DNA of 64,000 nt from Paenibacillus lactis (GCF_017873605.1 NZ_JAGGKI010000001.1:1-64000), one strand, 5' to 3'. Positions 30,128 to 39,307 are shown, counted from the first letter of the stretch. Program-made: numbers and translations. Notes: generated from the sequence alone by a model not told the origin.

Positions 30128-30955
30128 TTATAAAACGTCAGCAAAATGAGGTTTTAATTTTTTGTAGAACAATACTCCGACCAGAAAAATAATAAAGGAA
30201 ACACACCAGAAGTACAGCGTCATCTCTGGCTTTTGCCAGAACCAGACTTCACTTACCAGCGAGTCTCTGTATCCTTCTACAATGTAATACATAGGGTTCA
30301 GTTTCAATAAAGTCAAGTAATGGGCCGGAAACAAAGAGGGTTGCCACAAAATAGGAGACAGCCATATTCCAAATTGCAATACGATAGCCACAATTTGATT
30401 CAAATCTCGGAAAAAGATAACGCAGGAAGCCGTAATGTAAGACAAGCCCAGCAATAAAAAGCACAGTGCAAAAAGGTAATATAGCAGCTGCACAATATAA
30501 ATAGTAGGCTCATAACCATACAGAAAATACACATACAATAAAAAAGCCATAAAAAATACGTGTACAAACAGCGCCGACATAATTTTGATGCTTGGCAAAA
30601 TGCTGACTTTAAACACAACTTTTTTTACCAGATAACTGTACTCAATCAAGCTGTTGGTCGAGTTGCCAAGAGCCTCGGAAAAAAAGAACCATGGAATAAG
30701 ACCACACATCAACCATAAAATATACGGGATATTGTTAAGCGGAACTACACGGAATCCTATTTCGAAAATGAACCAGTATACGAGAATCGTCATCAGAGGC
30801 TGGACAAAAGCCCATAAAATCCCAAATTGGGAATTGGCATATTTAACCCAAAAATCATTTTTAGCCAATCTTAAAACAAGGCCTCTGGAATTATAGAATT
30901 CTTTAAAAAGAGTTAAAATCTTAATCACTTCTTTCGCATGATATAATCCAATCAT
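30128..30955 (-). CDS. wzm: ABC-2 type glycan exporter permease (Wzm/TagG)
   Basis: A 275-residue permease with six predicted TM segments. LAKNDFWVKYANSQFGILWAF and LMTILVYWFIFEIGFR are the N-terminal Wzm motifs, and FGIWLSPILWQPSLF with LLKLNPMYYIVEGYRDSL is the conserved C-terminal block. It forms the membrane pore for lipid-linked polysaccharide with Wzt. It is the first gene of a tightly spaced run down to rfbD. The ATG at 30955 has no clear ribosome binding site, so an internal GTG 27 bp downstream cannot be excluded. Confidence 0.93.
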   Translation of the reverse strand: MIGLYHAKEVIKILTLFKEFYNSRGLVLRLAKNDFWVKYANSQFGILWAFVQPLMTILVYWFIFEIGFRVVPLNNIPYILWLMCGLIPWFFFSEALGNSTNSLIEYSYLVKKVVFKVSILPSIKIMSALFVHVFFMAFLLYVYFLYGYEPTIYIVQLLYYLFALCFLLLGLSYITASCVIFFRDLNQIVAIVLQFGIWLSPILWQPSLFPAHYLTLLKLNPMYYIVEGYRDSLVSEVWFWQKPEMTLYFWCVSFIIFLVGVLFYKKLKPHFADVL

Positions 30956-31598
30956 TTTATAGTTGGATATTATTAAAAGAACAATACGAATATTGTCCTC
31001 TTCACATAAAGACTAATAAACTATTGCTTAATATTATTGCACCAGTAAAAAGCTCATACACTATATAATGTTTGAGAATAAAATTGGTTGTGGGAACTCT
31101 TCTGCTCTCCTCTCCATCGTAGCTTGTGGGAACATAGGAGAATGATTCGAAACTTGATATGACTGTTATCCCTGCGTTACCGTTCCCCTGCTTGGATTTG
31201 AACATTGGTGTGGACAAGGTAAATCTGATGGATCAAGGGCCTGGTCGCAGCATTTTTAAGACGAAACTAGATGAGGAGTTCACGTGCCGCTTGTACCAAA
31301 GCGACGTTAGAAGGTCAATAAAAACGTATTAAAGTGTTTCAGAGCCTTCATTACTTTAAACGCCAGCCTTATCTCTATAAAGCAGGAATTCTCATCGTAT
31401 GCAACCGTTACCGACTGGCTGGCTAACAGTCAAAAAATAACTTCTCCAATTTTGTCGTCTAGCAATCACTCGGGTTCCTTAAGAGCGTTTTTTAAACTGA
31501 TCTATAATCTATGATAATATGAGTTATTTACTGTACAGCTGTAATAAATTGTTATGTTAAATTACACACGTATCTATAAGAAGAGGAGATTGTAAACC
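30956..31598. other. Intergenic region upstream of the exporter operon
   Basis: Contains a perfect small hairpin (ACAATA/TATTGT with a TTCG loop on the minus strand, 30981-30996) 25 bp before wzm, followed by TCTTTT. The rest (31000-31560) has no gene I can support: the 71-residue minus ORF at 31002-31217 has no ribosome binding site or recognisable fold. It may be decayed mobile or coding DNA, but no inverted repeats or transposase motifs were seen. Confidence 0.5.
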
Positions 31599-31718
31599 TT
31601 GTCGAATCCGGTATACGAAAACACAGTATCGACCCGTAAAGAAAAAGCTCGCCAGAACTTGGGAACTTCTAGGATTATGCGCTATTTTACTAGTTCCCCT
31701 ATGTACAGATCAAATTAG
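31599..31718 (+). pseudogene. Truncated 5' copy of the O-antigen-ligase-like gene
   Basis: AAGAGGAGATTGTAAACC leads to a TTG that opens a 39-codon frame starting MSNPVYENTVSTRKEKAR and ending at a TAG (31716). This closely matches the ribosome binding site and start of the intact gene 282 bp downstream (MSKPVYGKKAAESRKRETR). Similarity runs from about 31571 through the first 20 codons and then stops. It looks like the remnant of a tandem paralogue that lost almost all of its body. It could still be translated as a short peptide, but no function is suggested. Confidence 0.7.
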
Positions 31719-31880
31719 ACAAACCCCGCCCCCGTATAACCCAAACTTGCCTGGTCATAAACAGCGCATAATAAAATGGTAAAACCGATCCTTCTGACCG
31801 TAGTGTTAGACAAAATATAGCCCCTTCCTATGCATTATGCTAAAATATTGTCGTATCTACAAGAAAAGGAGCTAATTACG

Positions 31881-34340
31881 TTGTCGAAACCAGTATACGG
31901 CAAAAAAGCCGCGGAGTCGAGGAAGAGAGAGACAAGATCGGCATTATTTTGGGTGCTAGTAGCAGGGATCATCCTTTTTCTGGCATGGACGCCATTCCAA
32001 ACGGCATTATTTAACGGACAAGAGATGAGTTTTGAAAAACCTATTTTTTGGGCATCGATTCTATCCTGCCTATTGCTGTTCCTATGGATCGCTCATTCTT
32101 TCAAAAGCATTCAATTAAAAGATCAACGTGACTGGTTAGCCGTTGGCGTAATTCTACTGCCTCTGACATACTTAATATCGTTACTCAGTGCAGCATCCCA
32201 GGTTCTTGCGATGAACATGGTGATCATCAACTGTATTTACGCGACGATGTTTGTCATTGGGTTATATACGCTTCGTGACAAGTTGGGAAATCGAATTATC
32301 CAGAATACGATCATGACGGTTGCCTACCTTATTGTTGGTTTTGGCTTCCTCCATTGGTTCGGCCAGGGCAAGACAGCCGGTGCCATCGCAAAATGGTTCT
32401 CCAACACAGTGCTTAACGGTACATACACTCATGCCGTCATGACAGATTCCAACGGTTTGCGTCTTACCTCTGTATTCCAGTATGCGAATACATACGCTGC
32501 CTTTTTGATGGCATTCCTATTTGCAGCTGTATTCTGCATTACGGCTTCACGAAAATGGTACGGCAAAGCGTTCCACAGCTTCATGATGGTACCGATCATT
32601 GTGTCGCTACTCTTGACGCTATCCCGTGGGGGCCTGGTCATGCTGCCGGTTGTATTTGTTCTGCTGCTCTTGTTCCTGAAGCCTGCTCAACAGCTGCTGT
32701 GGATCCTGTATTGCGGCATTGCCGGCATCGCATCGCTCTTAATCTCTAAATCCGTGACCGAACTGGGGCTTCAGCTTAATGAAACGTTTAGCGGCAGCAG
32801 CGCGTTAAAGGGATGGGGAATCCTGATCGGCATATCCGCGGTCGTTGGGCTAATCGGGTGGGCTATCCAAAGCTTTGTCGCTCCGAAACTGGACAAGATT
32901 CTGGGGAAATGGTCCTCTAAAAAAGGCTCAAGCCTATGGATTCCGATCGGATCTACGGTGATCGGCGGACTCTTGATCTTCCTGTTTATTGGGACAGGCC
33001 TCAAAAATATTTTGCCGCAAAACATTAGCGTCCGCTTGGAGAACATCAACTTTAATCAGCATAGTGTTCTCGAGCGTTTCACTTTCTATAAAGATGCGAT
33101 GAAGGTTCTTGCGGACTATCCGATTATCGGTGCAGGCGGGGGTGCCTGGGCCTCACTTTATGAGCAATACCAGAACAACCCGTATACGAGCCGTCAGGCT
33201 CACAACTTCTTCCTGCAGTATCTCGTTGAGGTTGGTATTCTCGGCTTTGTGATTTTCATGGCATTTATCTTGTATATTTTCTATAAATATATTCGCGGTT
33301 ACATGAAGGGGACCGAGGAGGATCGAAACAGCCACTTCCTGTATCTCATTATCGTACTTTCCATTCTGATGCATAGTATTTTGGACTTTAACATGAGTTA
33401 CGTGTTCATGGGGATTCTCGTATTCCTGGGGCTCGGCGGTATGGCCGCAGTCATGGAACATAAAACGCTCGCCAAGTGGAAGGTAAAAGATTCAACGGCC
33501 AGAGGTGTTTATAGTGTAGTTGTCGGTCTCGGAGCCATTCTTGTCTTCATTACGTCGATTCGTTATGTGCAAGCAGCCGATGCAGCAATGGAAGCTCGCA
33601 GAGTTGTCCAGGTCAGCACATCATATGAGGAGATTAAAGCACCGATCGACAAGGACCTAAGCATTCGTCCAAGTCACCCAGATTCCGTGTTGCTGTTAGC
33701 CTCACTTTATCAGGCTGTATATCAGCAGAATCAGAACGAAGACTTCTATAACGCATCAGTTGGTTTATTGAATAAAGCACTGAAAGATGAGCCTCACAAC
33801 AAAGCAATGCTTCGCAGCTTGATAAAGACATATGAAATGAAACAACAGCCGGAGCAAGCATATGATGTCTTGATTCAGAACGCGCCTAAATTCAATTGGG
33901 ACATTGAATGGTACCAGGATATCATCCTGCAAGGTTACGAGCTTGGCATGAAAGCCCTCGGAACAGGCGACCACGCTAAAAAAGATGAGTACTTTAAGCA
34001 CGCAACCGATGCTTTCGCCAAAGTACAGGAAGGTATTCAGCACCTGAAGACGCTGCCGGAAGGTCAGCTCCAAGGGAATCCTTTTGAAAATAGTCCGGAA
34101 ATGATCCTCCATGCAGGCAAGATGCATTACATGATGAATCAGCCGGAGCAGGCAGTTAATGCGCTCAAAATCGGCATTCAGGACGATCTGTCACAGCCAT
34201 CTGCTCAAGAGATTGTGAGATGGTACCTCGCTGCACTTCAGAAGCAAGGTCAGAGCGACGAAGCTCTGCTTGAGAAGTTAAAGCAGGCTGATCCGAATGC
34301 GGAGCAAAACATCAAGCAATTGGCGGAGCTTCAATTCTAA
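31881..34340 (+). CDS. O-antigen ligase-like membrane protein with TPR-like tail
   Basis: An 819-residue protein from the TTG at 31881, chosen for AAAAGGAG eleven bases upstream and for matching the upstream truncated copy; an in-frame ATG at 31830 lacks such a site. About 11-12 TM segments fill the first 575 residues. The Wzy_C signature is at about 420-450 (GAGGGAW and HNFFLQYLVEVG). The soluble C-terminal 230 residues have TPR-like helices (HPDSVLLLASLYQAVY, PHNKAMLRSLIKTYEM, PEQAVNALKIG). This architecture matches WaaL/Wzy-family enzymes and the proposed S-layer O-oligosaccharyltransferases WsaB/WsfB, so it may move the finished glycan to protein or wall. Convergent with galU and divergent from the exporter operon. 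Confidence 0.88.
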   Translation: MSKPVYGKKAAESRKRETRSALFWVLVAGIILFLAWTPFQTALFNGQEMSFEKPIFWASILSCLLLFLWIAHSFKSIQLKDQRDWLAVGVILLPLTYLISLLSAASQVLAMNMVIINCIYATMFVIGLYTLRDKLGNRIIQNTIMTVAYLIVGFGFLHWFGQGKTAGAIAKWFSNTVLNGTYTHAVMTDSNGLRLTSVFQYANTYAAFLMAFLFAAVFCITASRKWYGKAFHSFMMVPIIVSLLLTLSRGGLVMLPVVFVLLLLFLKPAQQLLWILYCGIAGIASLLISKSVTELGLQLNETFSGSSALKGWGILIGISAVVGLIGWAIQSFVAPKLDKILGKWSSKKGSSLWIPIGSTVIGGLLIFLFIGTGLKNILPQNISVRLENINFNQHSVLERFTFYKDAMKVLADYPIIGAGGGAWASLYEQYQNNPYTSRQAHNFFLQYLVEVGILGFVIFMAFILYIFYKYIRGYMKGTEEDRNSHFLYLIIVLSILMHSILDFNMSYVFMGILVFLGLGGMAAVMEHKTLAKWKVKDSTARGVYSVVVGLGAILVFITSIRYVQAADAAMEARRVVQVSTSYEEIKAPIDKDLSIRPSHPDSVLLLASLYQAVYQQNQNEDFYNASVGLLNKALKDEPHNKAMLRSLIKTYEMKQQPEQAYDVLIQNAPKFNWDIEWYQDIILQGYELGMKALGTGDHAKKDEYFKHATDAFAKVQEGIQHLKTLPEGQLQGNPFENSPEMILHAGKMHYMMNQPEQAVNALKIGIQDDLSQPSAQEIVRWYLAALQKQGQSDEALLEKLKQADPNAEQNIKQLAELQF

Positions 34341-34343
34341 ATC

Positions 34344-34404
34344 AAATAGCGGGCACGTTCCCGGTAGATCCTGTTCATCTACCGTAACGTACCCGCTATT
34401 TCTT
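34344..34404. terminator. Bidirectional terminator between the ligase-like gene and galU
   Basis: A long hairpin: AAATAGCGGG/CCCGCTATTT outer stem, ACGTT/AACGT middle and GGTAGAT/ATCTACC inner stem. U-rich ends occur in both directions. It serves the two convergent genes on either side. Confidence 0.92.
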
Positions 34405-34419
34405 TATTCATGTTAGAGA

Positions 34420-35292
34420 CTATCTTACTTTCTCCATTATTTTACTCATGTAAGCTAGCAAGTCTTCTCGTAAATCCTCACGCTGCAGTGCATAGTGAAT
34501 ACCCGTCTCTATAAAACCAAGCTTGTCCCCTACATCATGCCGAAGGCCTTCAAAATGGAACGCGTAAATCGGATGCCGCTGAGACAGAGAATACAGCGCA
34601 TCTGTCAGCTGAATCTCGCCATTCTTTCCTTCCTTCTGCCCTTCAAGCAGATCGAAAATATCCGGCGGCAGAATATACCTACCCATAATTGCTAGATTGG
34701 AAGGCGCCTCATCTCTCGAAGGCTTTTCCACCAGTTGGGTCGTCTTATAGATTCGATCACTCACCCTTTCACCATCCACAATTCCGTACCGATCCACTTC
34801 TCCCCAATCGACCGTCTGGACGCCTACAATGGCCGATTGATATGTATCGTAAACCTTCATCATTTGTTTCAGGCACGGCACTTCCGACTCTACAATATCG
34901 TCACCGAGCAGCACCGCAAACGGCTCGTCCCCTATGAATTTCCGAGCACACCAAATTGCATGCCCCAGGCCCTTAGGCTCTTTCTGCCGGATATAGTGAA
35001 TATCGGCCATATTCGATGGCTTCCTTACTTCCTCTAGAAGCCCCCACTTCCCCTTTTCCGCCAAGTTATGCTCGAGCTCAAAGGAGGAATCGAAATGATC
35101 CTCGATCGCCCGCTTCCCTTTACCGGTTACAATAATAATGTCCTCGATACCGGAAGCGACCGCTTCCTCAATAATATATTGAATGGTCGGTTTGTCCACA
35201 ATGGGGAGCATCTCTTTCGGCATTGCCTTCGTTGCCGGCAGGAAGCGCGTGCCGAGTCCAGCTGCGGGTATAATCGCTTTACGAATGTTCAT
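34420..35292 (-). CDS. galU: UTP-glucose-1-phosphate uridylyltransferase
   Basis: A 290-residue GalU/GtaB enzyme producing UDP-glucose for surface polymers and glycolipids. [28 protein letters not shown] is split over the nucleotide-binding loop and Lys motif, and [25 protein letters not shown] and GEIQLTDA follow. The ATG at 35292 has GGAGAAG upstream and starts right before the conserved motif; the longer frame to 35364 has no support. Confidence 0.95.
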   Translation of the reverse strand: MNIRKAIIPAAGLGTRFLPATKAMPKEMLPIVDKPTIQYIIEEAVASGIEDIIIVTGKGKRAIEDHFDSSFELEHNLAEKGKWGLLEEVRKPSNMADIHYIRQKEPKGLGHAIWCARKFIGDEPFAVLLGDDIVESEVPCLKQMMKVYDTYQSAIVGVQTVDWGEVDRYGIVDGERVSDRIYKTTQLVEKPSRDEAPSNLAIMGRYILPPDIFDLLEGQKEGKNGEIQLTDALYSLSQRHPIYAFHFEGLRHDVGDKLGFIETGIHYALQREDLREDLLAYMSKIMEKVR

Positions 35293-35831
35293 CCTATCTT
35301 CTCCAATCCCGTGAATCTCCCGATTGATGACATTGTACCATGATCCGGCATCTCCTTCGATCATTATCGATTTTTAGACCTTCATGGATAATCCTTCACT
35401 TAAGAGACGTTAAATCCCCCAAACTTTTCGCCTCAATCTCCTCCCTCTCTCGTCCCCTCCATCGATCTCACCGTTTACAACAACCAACAAATTGGTTATT
35501 AGACGGTAACACGAAACGCCTGCAAACAAGTCGCAACCGACGAAGCATCTGTCTAGAAGACGATGAGTCTTAAATGGTGAACCCGTTGTAGGATACCTTC
35601 TCAAGGGTGGGCCACTCTTCACCAAACTCTGATGAGCCGTCACGAAATTGTTTACCTATCTTTTAATGGATATCTTCGCATATTCGTACATTACAGCTTA
35701 GAACACAACCCAAGATCAATACCGTAATCCAATCCACCCTTCCAACTTCAACCATGGAAAGCCCCACTGCCATCCGATATACTAATACGAAACTTCATTG
35801 GAACGTCAAACCCAAAGGAGCTGGTTGCCAG
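35293..35831. other. Divergent intergenic region, galU to acyltransferase
   Basis: 540 bp holding the promoters of galU (minus) and the acyltransferase (plus), though no convincing -35/-10 pair stands out. The acyltransferase ribosome binding site AAAGGAG is at 35814-35820. Short ORFs here show no coding features. No repeats or RNA-like structures were seen beyond a small CCAACAAATTGG palindrome near 35485. Confidence 0.5.
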
Positions 35832-36869
35832 ATGAAAGAGAGAGACGTCTATTTCGATAACCTCAAATTCATACTGATCCTGTTGGTGGTCGTGGGGCAC
35901 CTCATCGAGCCATTTAACAGCGAGCGCTGGATGGGAACGGTCTATCAGTTCATTTACTCGTTTCACATGCCGCTGTTTATTTTCACGGCCGGTTATTTCT
36001 CCAAACGTATCCAATACCCCAAATACTACATTAGCCTGCTGTCGGGATTGGTCGTGCCATACTTCATTTTCGAGACGCTGTACACCTTGTTTGACTATTA
36101 CATGCAGGGGCTGGATCGGCTCGACTTCACGTATTTCTACCCCTACTGGATTCTGTGGTTCCTTTTCAGCATGATGCTATGGAAAATGCTCCTACCGTAC
36201 CTGCTAATGCTCAAATATCCGCTGATCATCTGCATCGCGTTGTCGGTCCTGCTCGGATACTCGATCGATGTGGATTATTACGCGAGCATTTCGCGCACGC
36301 TGTATTTTCTGCCTTTTTTTCTCATCGGATATTATTTCAAAAGGGAGTGGCTCAGCGCCTTCAAAACCCGATCATTTCAGCTGCTGTCCATTGTCATCCT
36401 CACCGGCGGATTTGCCTTTCTGTATGGCCTGTCACCCATTCTGCAAACAAACGCCAGCTGGTTCTACGGCGCGATGCCATATCTGGAATTTGGTTTGGAT
36501 TCTTGGTACGCTGGGCTTTACCGAATACTGACCTATGCCTTCACAGCCCTGATGGGTCTATGCTTCCTTTCCATCATTCCGGAGACGAGGCAGCCCTATT
36601 CGGAACGGGGACTTTATACCATGTACGTTTTTCTGCTGCACGGATTTATCATTAAAACAATGCAGTATAACGGGTGGCTCGAGACCACCTTCCAGTCGAC
36701 GGGAGGTAAACTGCTGCTGATTCTTCTCGGCGTCATCTTGACCTGGGTGCTGTCCTCGCCATGGATCAAACGCGGTTTCGGGTGGATCGTCGAACCGAAC
36801 GTCGAGCCGCTGTTCAAGGAACAAATCCGCCGCCGACCGAAGAATGTCCTTAAACAAGAGGAATATTAG
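35832..36869 (+). CDS. Membrane acyltransferase, family 3 (OafA/NolL-like)
   Basis: A 345-residue, about 10-TM protein. MKERDVYFDNLKFILILLVV begins the first TM; VVGHLIEPF carries the family's conserved His, and YSFHMPLFIFTAGYFSKR is the second block typical of Acyl_transf_3. IRRRPK at the end is a basic cytoplasmic tail. Such proteins O-acetylate or otherwise acylate cell-surface sugars; similarity to OpgC/NolL-type members is plausible. The ATG at 35832 has AAAGGAG eleven bases upstream and excludes 26 poorly conserved upstream codons. Its stop region is partly repeated downstream. Confidence 0.88.
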   Translation: MKERDVYFDNLKFILILLVVVGHLIEPFNSERWMGTVYQFIYSFHMPLFIFTAGYFSKRIQYPKYYISLLSGLVVPYFIFETLYTLFDYYMQGLDRLDFTYFYPYWILWFLFSMMLWKMLLPYLLMLKYPLIICIALSVLLGYSIDVDYYASISRTLYFLPFFLIGYYFKREWLSAFKTRSFQLLSIVILTGGFAFLYGLSPILQTNASWFYGAMPYLEFGLDSWYAGLYRILTYAFTALMGLCFLSIIPETRQPYSERGLYTMYVFLLHGFIIKTMQYNGWLETTFQSTGGKLLLILLGVILTWVLSSPWIKRGFGWIVEPNVEPLFKEQIRRRPKNVLKQEEY

Positions 36870-36964
36870 CATGAGGCATGACGCCGACCACCACACGCCG
36901 GGAACTCCGCCAATGCCTTATAAAACCTGAATTAGCCTGAGGTTTGACGCCGACCACTACACAC
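36866..36964 (+). repeat. Imperfect direct repeat spanning the acyltransferase stop codon
   Basis: TTAGCATGAGGCATGACGCC... at 36866 (its TAG is the stop codon) recurs as TTAGCCTGAGGTTTGACGCC... at 36932. The shared part is about 33 bp (including GACGCCGACCAC) with a period of 66 bp, and weaker similarity continues to CCTG at the end of each unit. Confidence 0.8.
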
Positions 36965-37252
36965 TGTGAATTTCGAGGTACCCGAATAACCTGGTCACGT
37001 GTTACACCGATCCGTGTATTTGCTTCAAAGCCCCTACCAGCCCACGCAAAAAAGCCTTCCTGCAGCTCTGCTTTTACGCAAGCTTTGCGGGAAGGCCTCA
37101 CCTGTCGAGGCGTAGAGTCAAGCAGATCAGCGCTCCAAGAACCCTGTAATACGTGGGTAATCCCCATTCATGCATCGTCTACAACGATACAAGCTGACAA
37201 GCTGGTAAGAGGAACGTGCATTGGAAGGCTACTTTAGATTATTAAAAAGTTT
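36965..37252. other. Intergenic region between the acyltransferase and LacI-family genes
   Basis: Holds the terminator of the LacI-family gene and otherwise nothing recognisable. A 105-codon minus ORF over this region and the direct repeat contains two copies of VVVGVxPxAN, which come from the DNA repeat; I do not call it a gene. Confidence 0.5.
37047..37093 (-). terminator. Terminator of the LacI-family regulator
   Basis: GCCTTCCCGCA and TGCAGGAAGGC arms with a 20-nt structured loop, followed by TTTTTT on the minus strand. It lies about 160 bp after the regulator stop. Confidence 0.65.
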
Positions 37253-38260
37253 CTATGATAGCCGCGCTGTTGAGCCGCGGACGACCAGCTCCGGAGGAAG
37301 CACCATTCGCCGGGCAGGATCGCTCTGTCCGGACAGATCCTGTACCACCAGGTCGACCGCCAGACGGCCCATCTCCTCGATCGGCTGGGCGATCACGGTG
37401 AGCGGCGGATCGGTGACACGCGCCAGAATCGTATCGTCAAAGCTGACGACCGAGCAATCCTCCGGCACGCGCAGCCCGAGCTCGCGAATCGCCTGAAGGG
37501 CCCCGATCGCCAGCAGGTCGTTACAACAGAACAGCCCCGTCGGTTGCCCCGCCAGCTGCAGCATAGCTTTAGCTCTCCGGTATCCATCCTCGATCTTGTG
37601 GTCGCAGACTGCAATATGATCAGGAGGCAGTTCCACGCCGAACGAGGCTGCAGTCTCGACAAACCCTCTTACCCGCTCACCGCTGCTCGTCACCCGCTCA
37701 TTCTCCGCAAGCACCGCCAGCCTGCGGTGGCCGAGGCGAAGCAAATGCTCGGCAGCCAGACGCCCGCCGTCGAGATCATGAACCCGAACGCAGCTCGCCC
37801 CAAGCTCCGGATGGTCCCGGGCGATGAGCGTGATCGCCAGCGAATGCTCCTGCAGCGGCTTAAGCAGCTCGCCGTGGGATACACCCGTGCCGATAATGAC
37901 GCCATCCACTTGCTTTTGCTTCAGCAGACTGACATAGCGTTTTACCTTTTCTTCATTGTTGTCCGTGCTGCAGATGATGACGCTGTACCCAAGCTGATGT
38001 CCGCGGTCCTCAACGGCGCGCGCAATCTCGGCAAAAAACGGGTTGGAGATATCGGGAACGAGCAGGCCGAGGGTATAAGTTCTTTTGCTGGCGAGGGCGG
38101 AGGCAATCGCATTAGGCCGATAATTCAAGCGCTTCATGATATTCAAAATCTCTTCACGCCGTTGGCGGCTGATCTTGCCCTTGCCGTTAATGACATGAGA
38201 GACGGTCGCAATGGAGACGCCGGCTTCGCGCGCAACGTCATAAATAGTCGCTTTGATCAT
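37253..38260 (-). CDS. LacI-family transcriptional regulator
   Basis: A 335-residue repressor-type protein. The helix-turn-helix is at residues 5-25 (IYDVAREAGVSIATVSHVIN) and the hinge helix reads YRPNAIASALASKRT. A periplasmic-binding-like effector domain fills the rest (LGLLVPDISNPFFAEIARAVE, VDGVIIGTG, LLAIGALQAIRELGLRVPEDCSVVSFDD). LacI proteins with such a hinge bind palindromes with a central CG. It follows the iol genes in the same orientation and may control them, although Bacillus iol operons use the DeoR-type IolR. The effector is unknown. GGAG precedes the ATG. Confidence 0.9.
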   Translation of the reverse strand: MIKATIYDVAREAGVSIATVSHVINGKGKISRQRREEILNIMKRLNYRPNAIASALASKRTYTLGLLVPDISNPFFAEIARAVEDRGHQLGYSVIICSTDNNEEKVKRYVSLLKQKQVDGVIIGTGVSHGELLKPLQEHSLAITLIARDHPELGASCVRVHDLDGGRLAAEHLLRLGHRRLAVLAENERVTSSGERVRGFVETAASFGVELPPDHIAVCDHKIEDGYRRAKAMLQLAGQPTGLFCCNDLLAIGALQAIRELGLRVPEDCSVVSFDDTILARVTDPPLTVIAQPIEEMGRLAVDLVVQDLSGQSDPARRMVLPPELVVRGSTARLS

Positions 38261-38506
38261 CCCTTGTGCTCCATTTGTTTAATTTTGGCATTTAAATCAT
38301 TATGCGCTCCCAGCCCGCTTCGCGCAAGGCCATTTTAGCGTCGATCCCATTGATGCGGACCAGTCTCTTAAAACAATAAGTTAAAATGTATTTCACGATG
38401 CTTATCGTACAAGCATGGACTCCACTATCCTCGTTGCAGCAACCATCCTTTTGACAACACATAACCGAGGAGCGGCTGACGGGAAAAATAGACCAGCTTC
38501 TACCCC

Positions 38507-39307
38507 TTATTTCATTAGCCAGTCATGATCCGGATCGTTGCGGAACTTCCAAATCCGCTTCGGCCCCGCCATGACGTTCAGGTAGTAGACGTCATATCCG
38601 GGAGGTGCCGAAACTGGATGATAGCCCTCGGGCACCATAACCGCCTGGCCGTCCTTGACCGCCATCGTCTCGTCCAGCGAACGATCGTCGTTGTAGACCC
38701 GCTGTACGGCAAAGCCCTGCTCCGGCTGCACCCGGAAGTAGTAGGTTTCCTCCAGCCGGGATTCCTCAGGCAGCTCATCGCGGTCATGCTTGTGCGGCGG
38801 ATAGCTGGACCATTTCCCTCCGTCCGTAAACACCTCGACCACCAGCAGGCTGTCCGCCGGCTTTTGCTCCGGAAGAATGTTGTGCACCAAGCGCGACATG
38901 CTTCCACTGCCGCGGTTTTCGACGCCGACGTCCTCCGGCGCGATCAGCCGCGCCTGATGGTTGCCTTGCCCCGGGGCAAGACAGACCGCCAGCTCCAGCT
39001 CGGTAAGCGCCGTGACTTCGTACTGTTCCTGCGAAGGAACATAAACCGTATAGGGCGGCGTCTTTTCAAACACGCTCATTCGCTGGCCAATGTTGTCCCA
39101 GCGCTCTCCTCCAGTCTTCACGTCCGCACGGCCGGACAGCAGAACAAGAGCCGCTTCCTTATCTCCCGTCCCCCGGCTAAGCGTCTGTCCTTCGCTTAAA
39201 CGGTATACTTCAAAGCCTATATATTCCCAGCCTGCTCTTTCCGGCGTTATGGACAGCACGCATCCGTACCCGTCCGGAGCCGTAGAAGGCACAATTAGGT
39301 TCGGCAT
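38507..39307 (-). CDS. iolB: 5-deoxy-glucuronate isomerase
   Basis: A 266-residue bicupin enzyme of inositol catabolism, converting 5-deoxy-glucuronate to 2-deoxy-5-keto-gluconate. The signature is WSSYPPHKHDRDELPEESRLEETYYFR, shown here split: SSYPPHKHDRD holds metal-binding His residues, and the Glu in LEETYYFR is the next ligand. VPEGYHPVSAPPGYDVYYLN with another His follows near the end. Length is typical. GAGGAGGGG lies before the ATG. Last of the iol genes. Confidence 0.95.
   Translation of the reverse strand: MPNLIVPSTAPDGYGCVLSITPERAGWEYIGFEVYRLSEGQTLSRGTGDKEAALVLLSGRADVKTGGERWDNIGQRMSVFEKTPPYTVYVPSQEQYEVTALTELELAVCLAPGQGNHQARLIAPEDVGVENRGSGSMSRLVHNILPEQKPADSLLVVEVFTDGGKWSSYPPHKHDRDELPEESRLEETYYFRVQPEQGFAVQRVYNDDRSLDETMAVKDGQAVMVPEGYHPVSAPPGYDVYYLNVMAGPKRIWKFRNDPDHDWLMK

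Noticed and set aside
31002..31217. 71-codon minus ORF before wzm, considered as a transposase remnant
   Set aside because: No transposase motif, terminal inverted repeats or target duplication could be seen.
36850..37167. 105-codon minus ORF with VVVGVxPxAN repeats
   Set aside because: Its repeats come from the direct DNA repeat downstream of the acyltransferase; it has no ribosome binding site.
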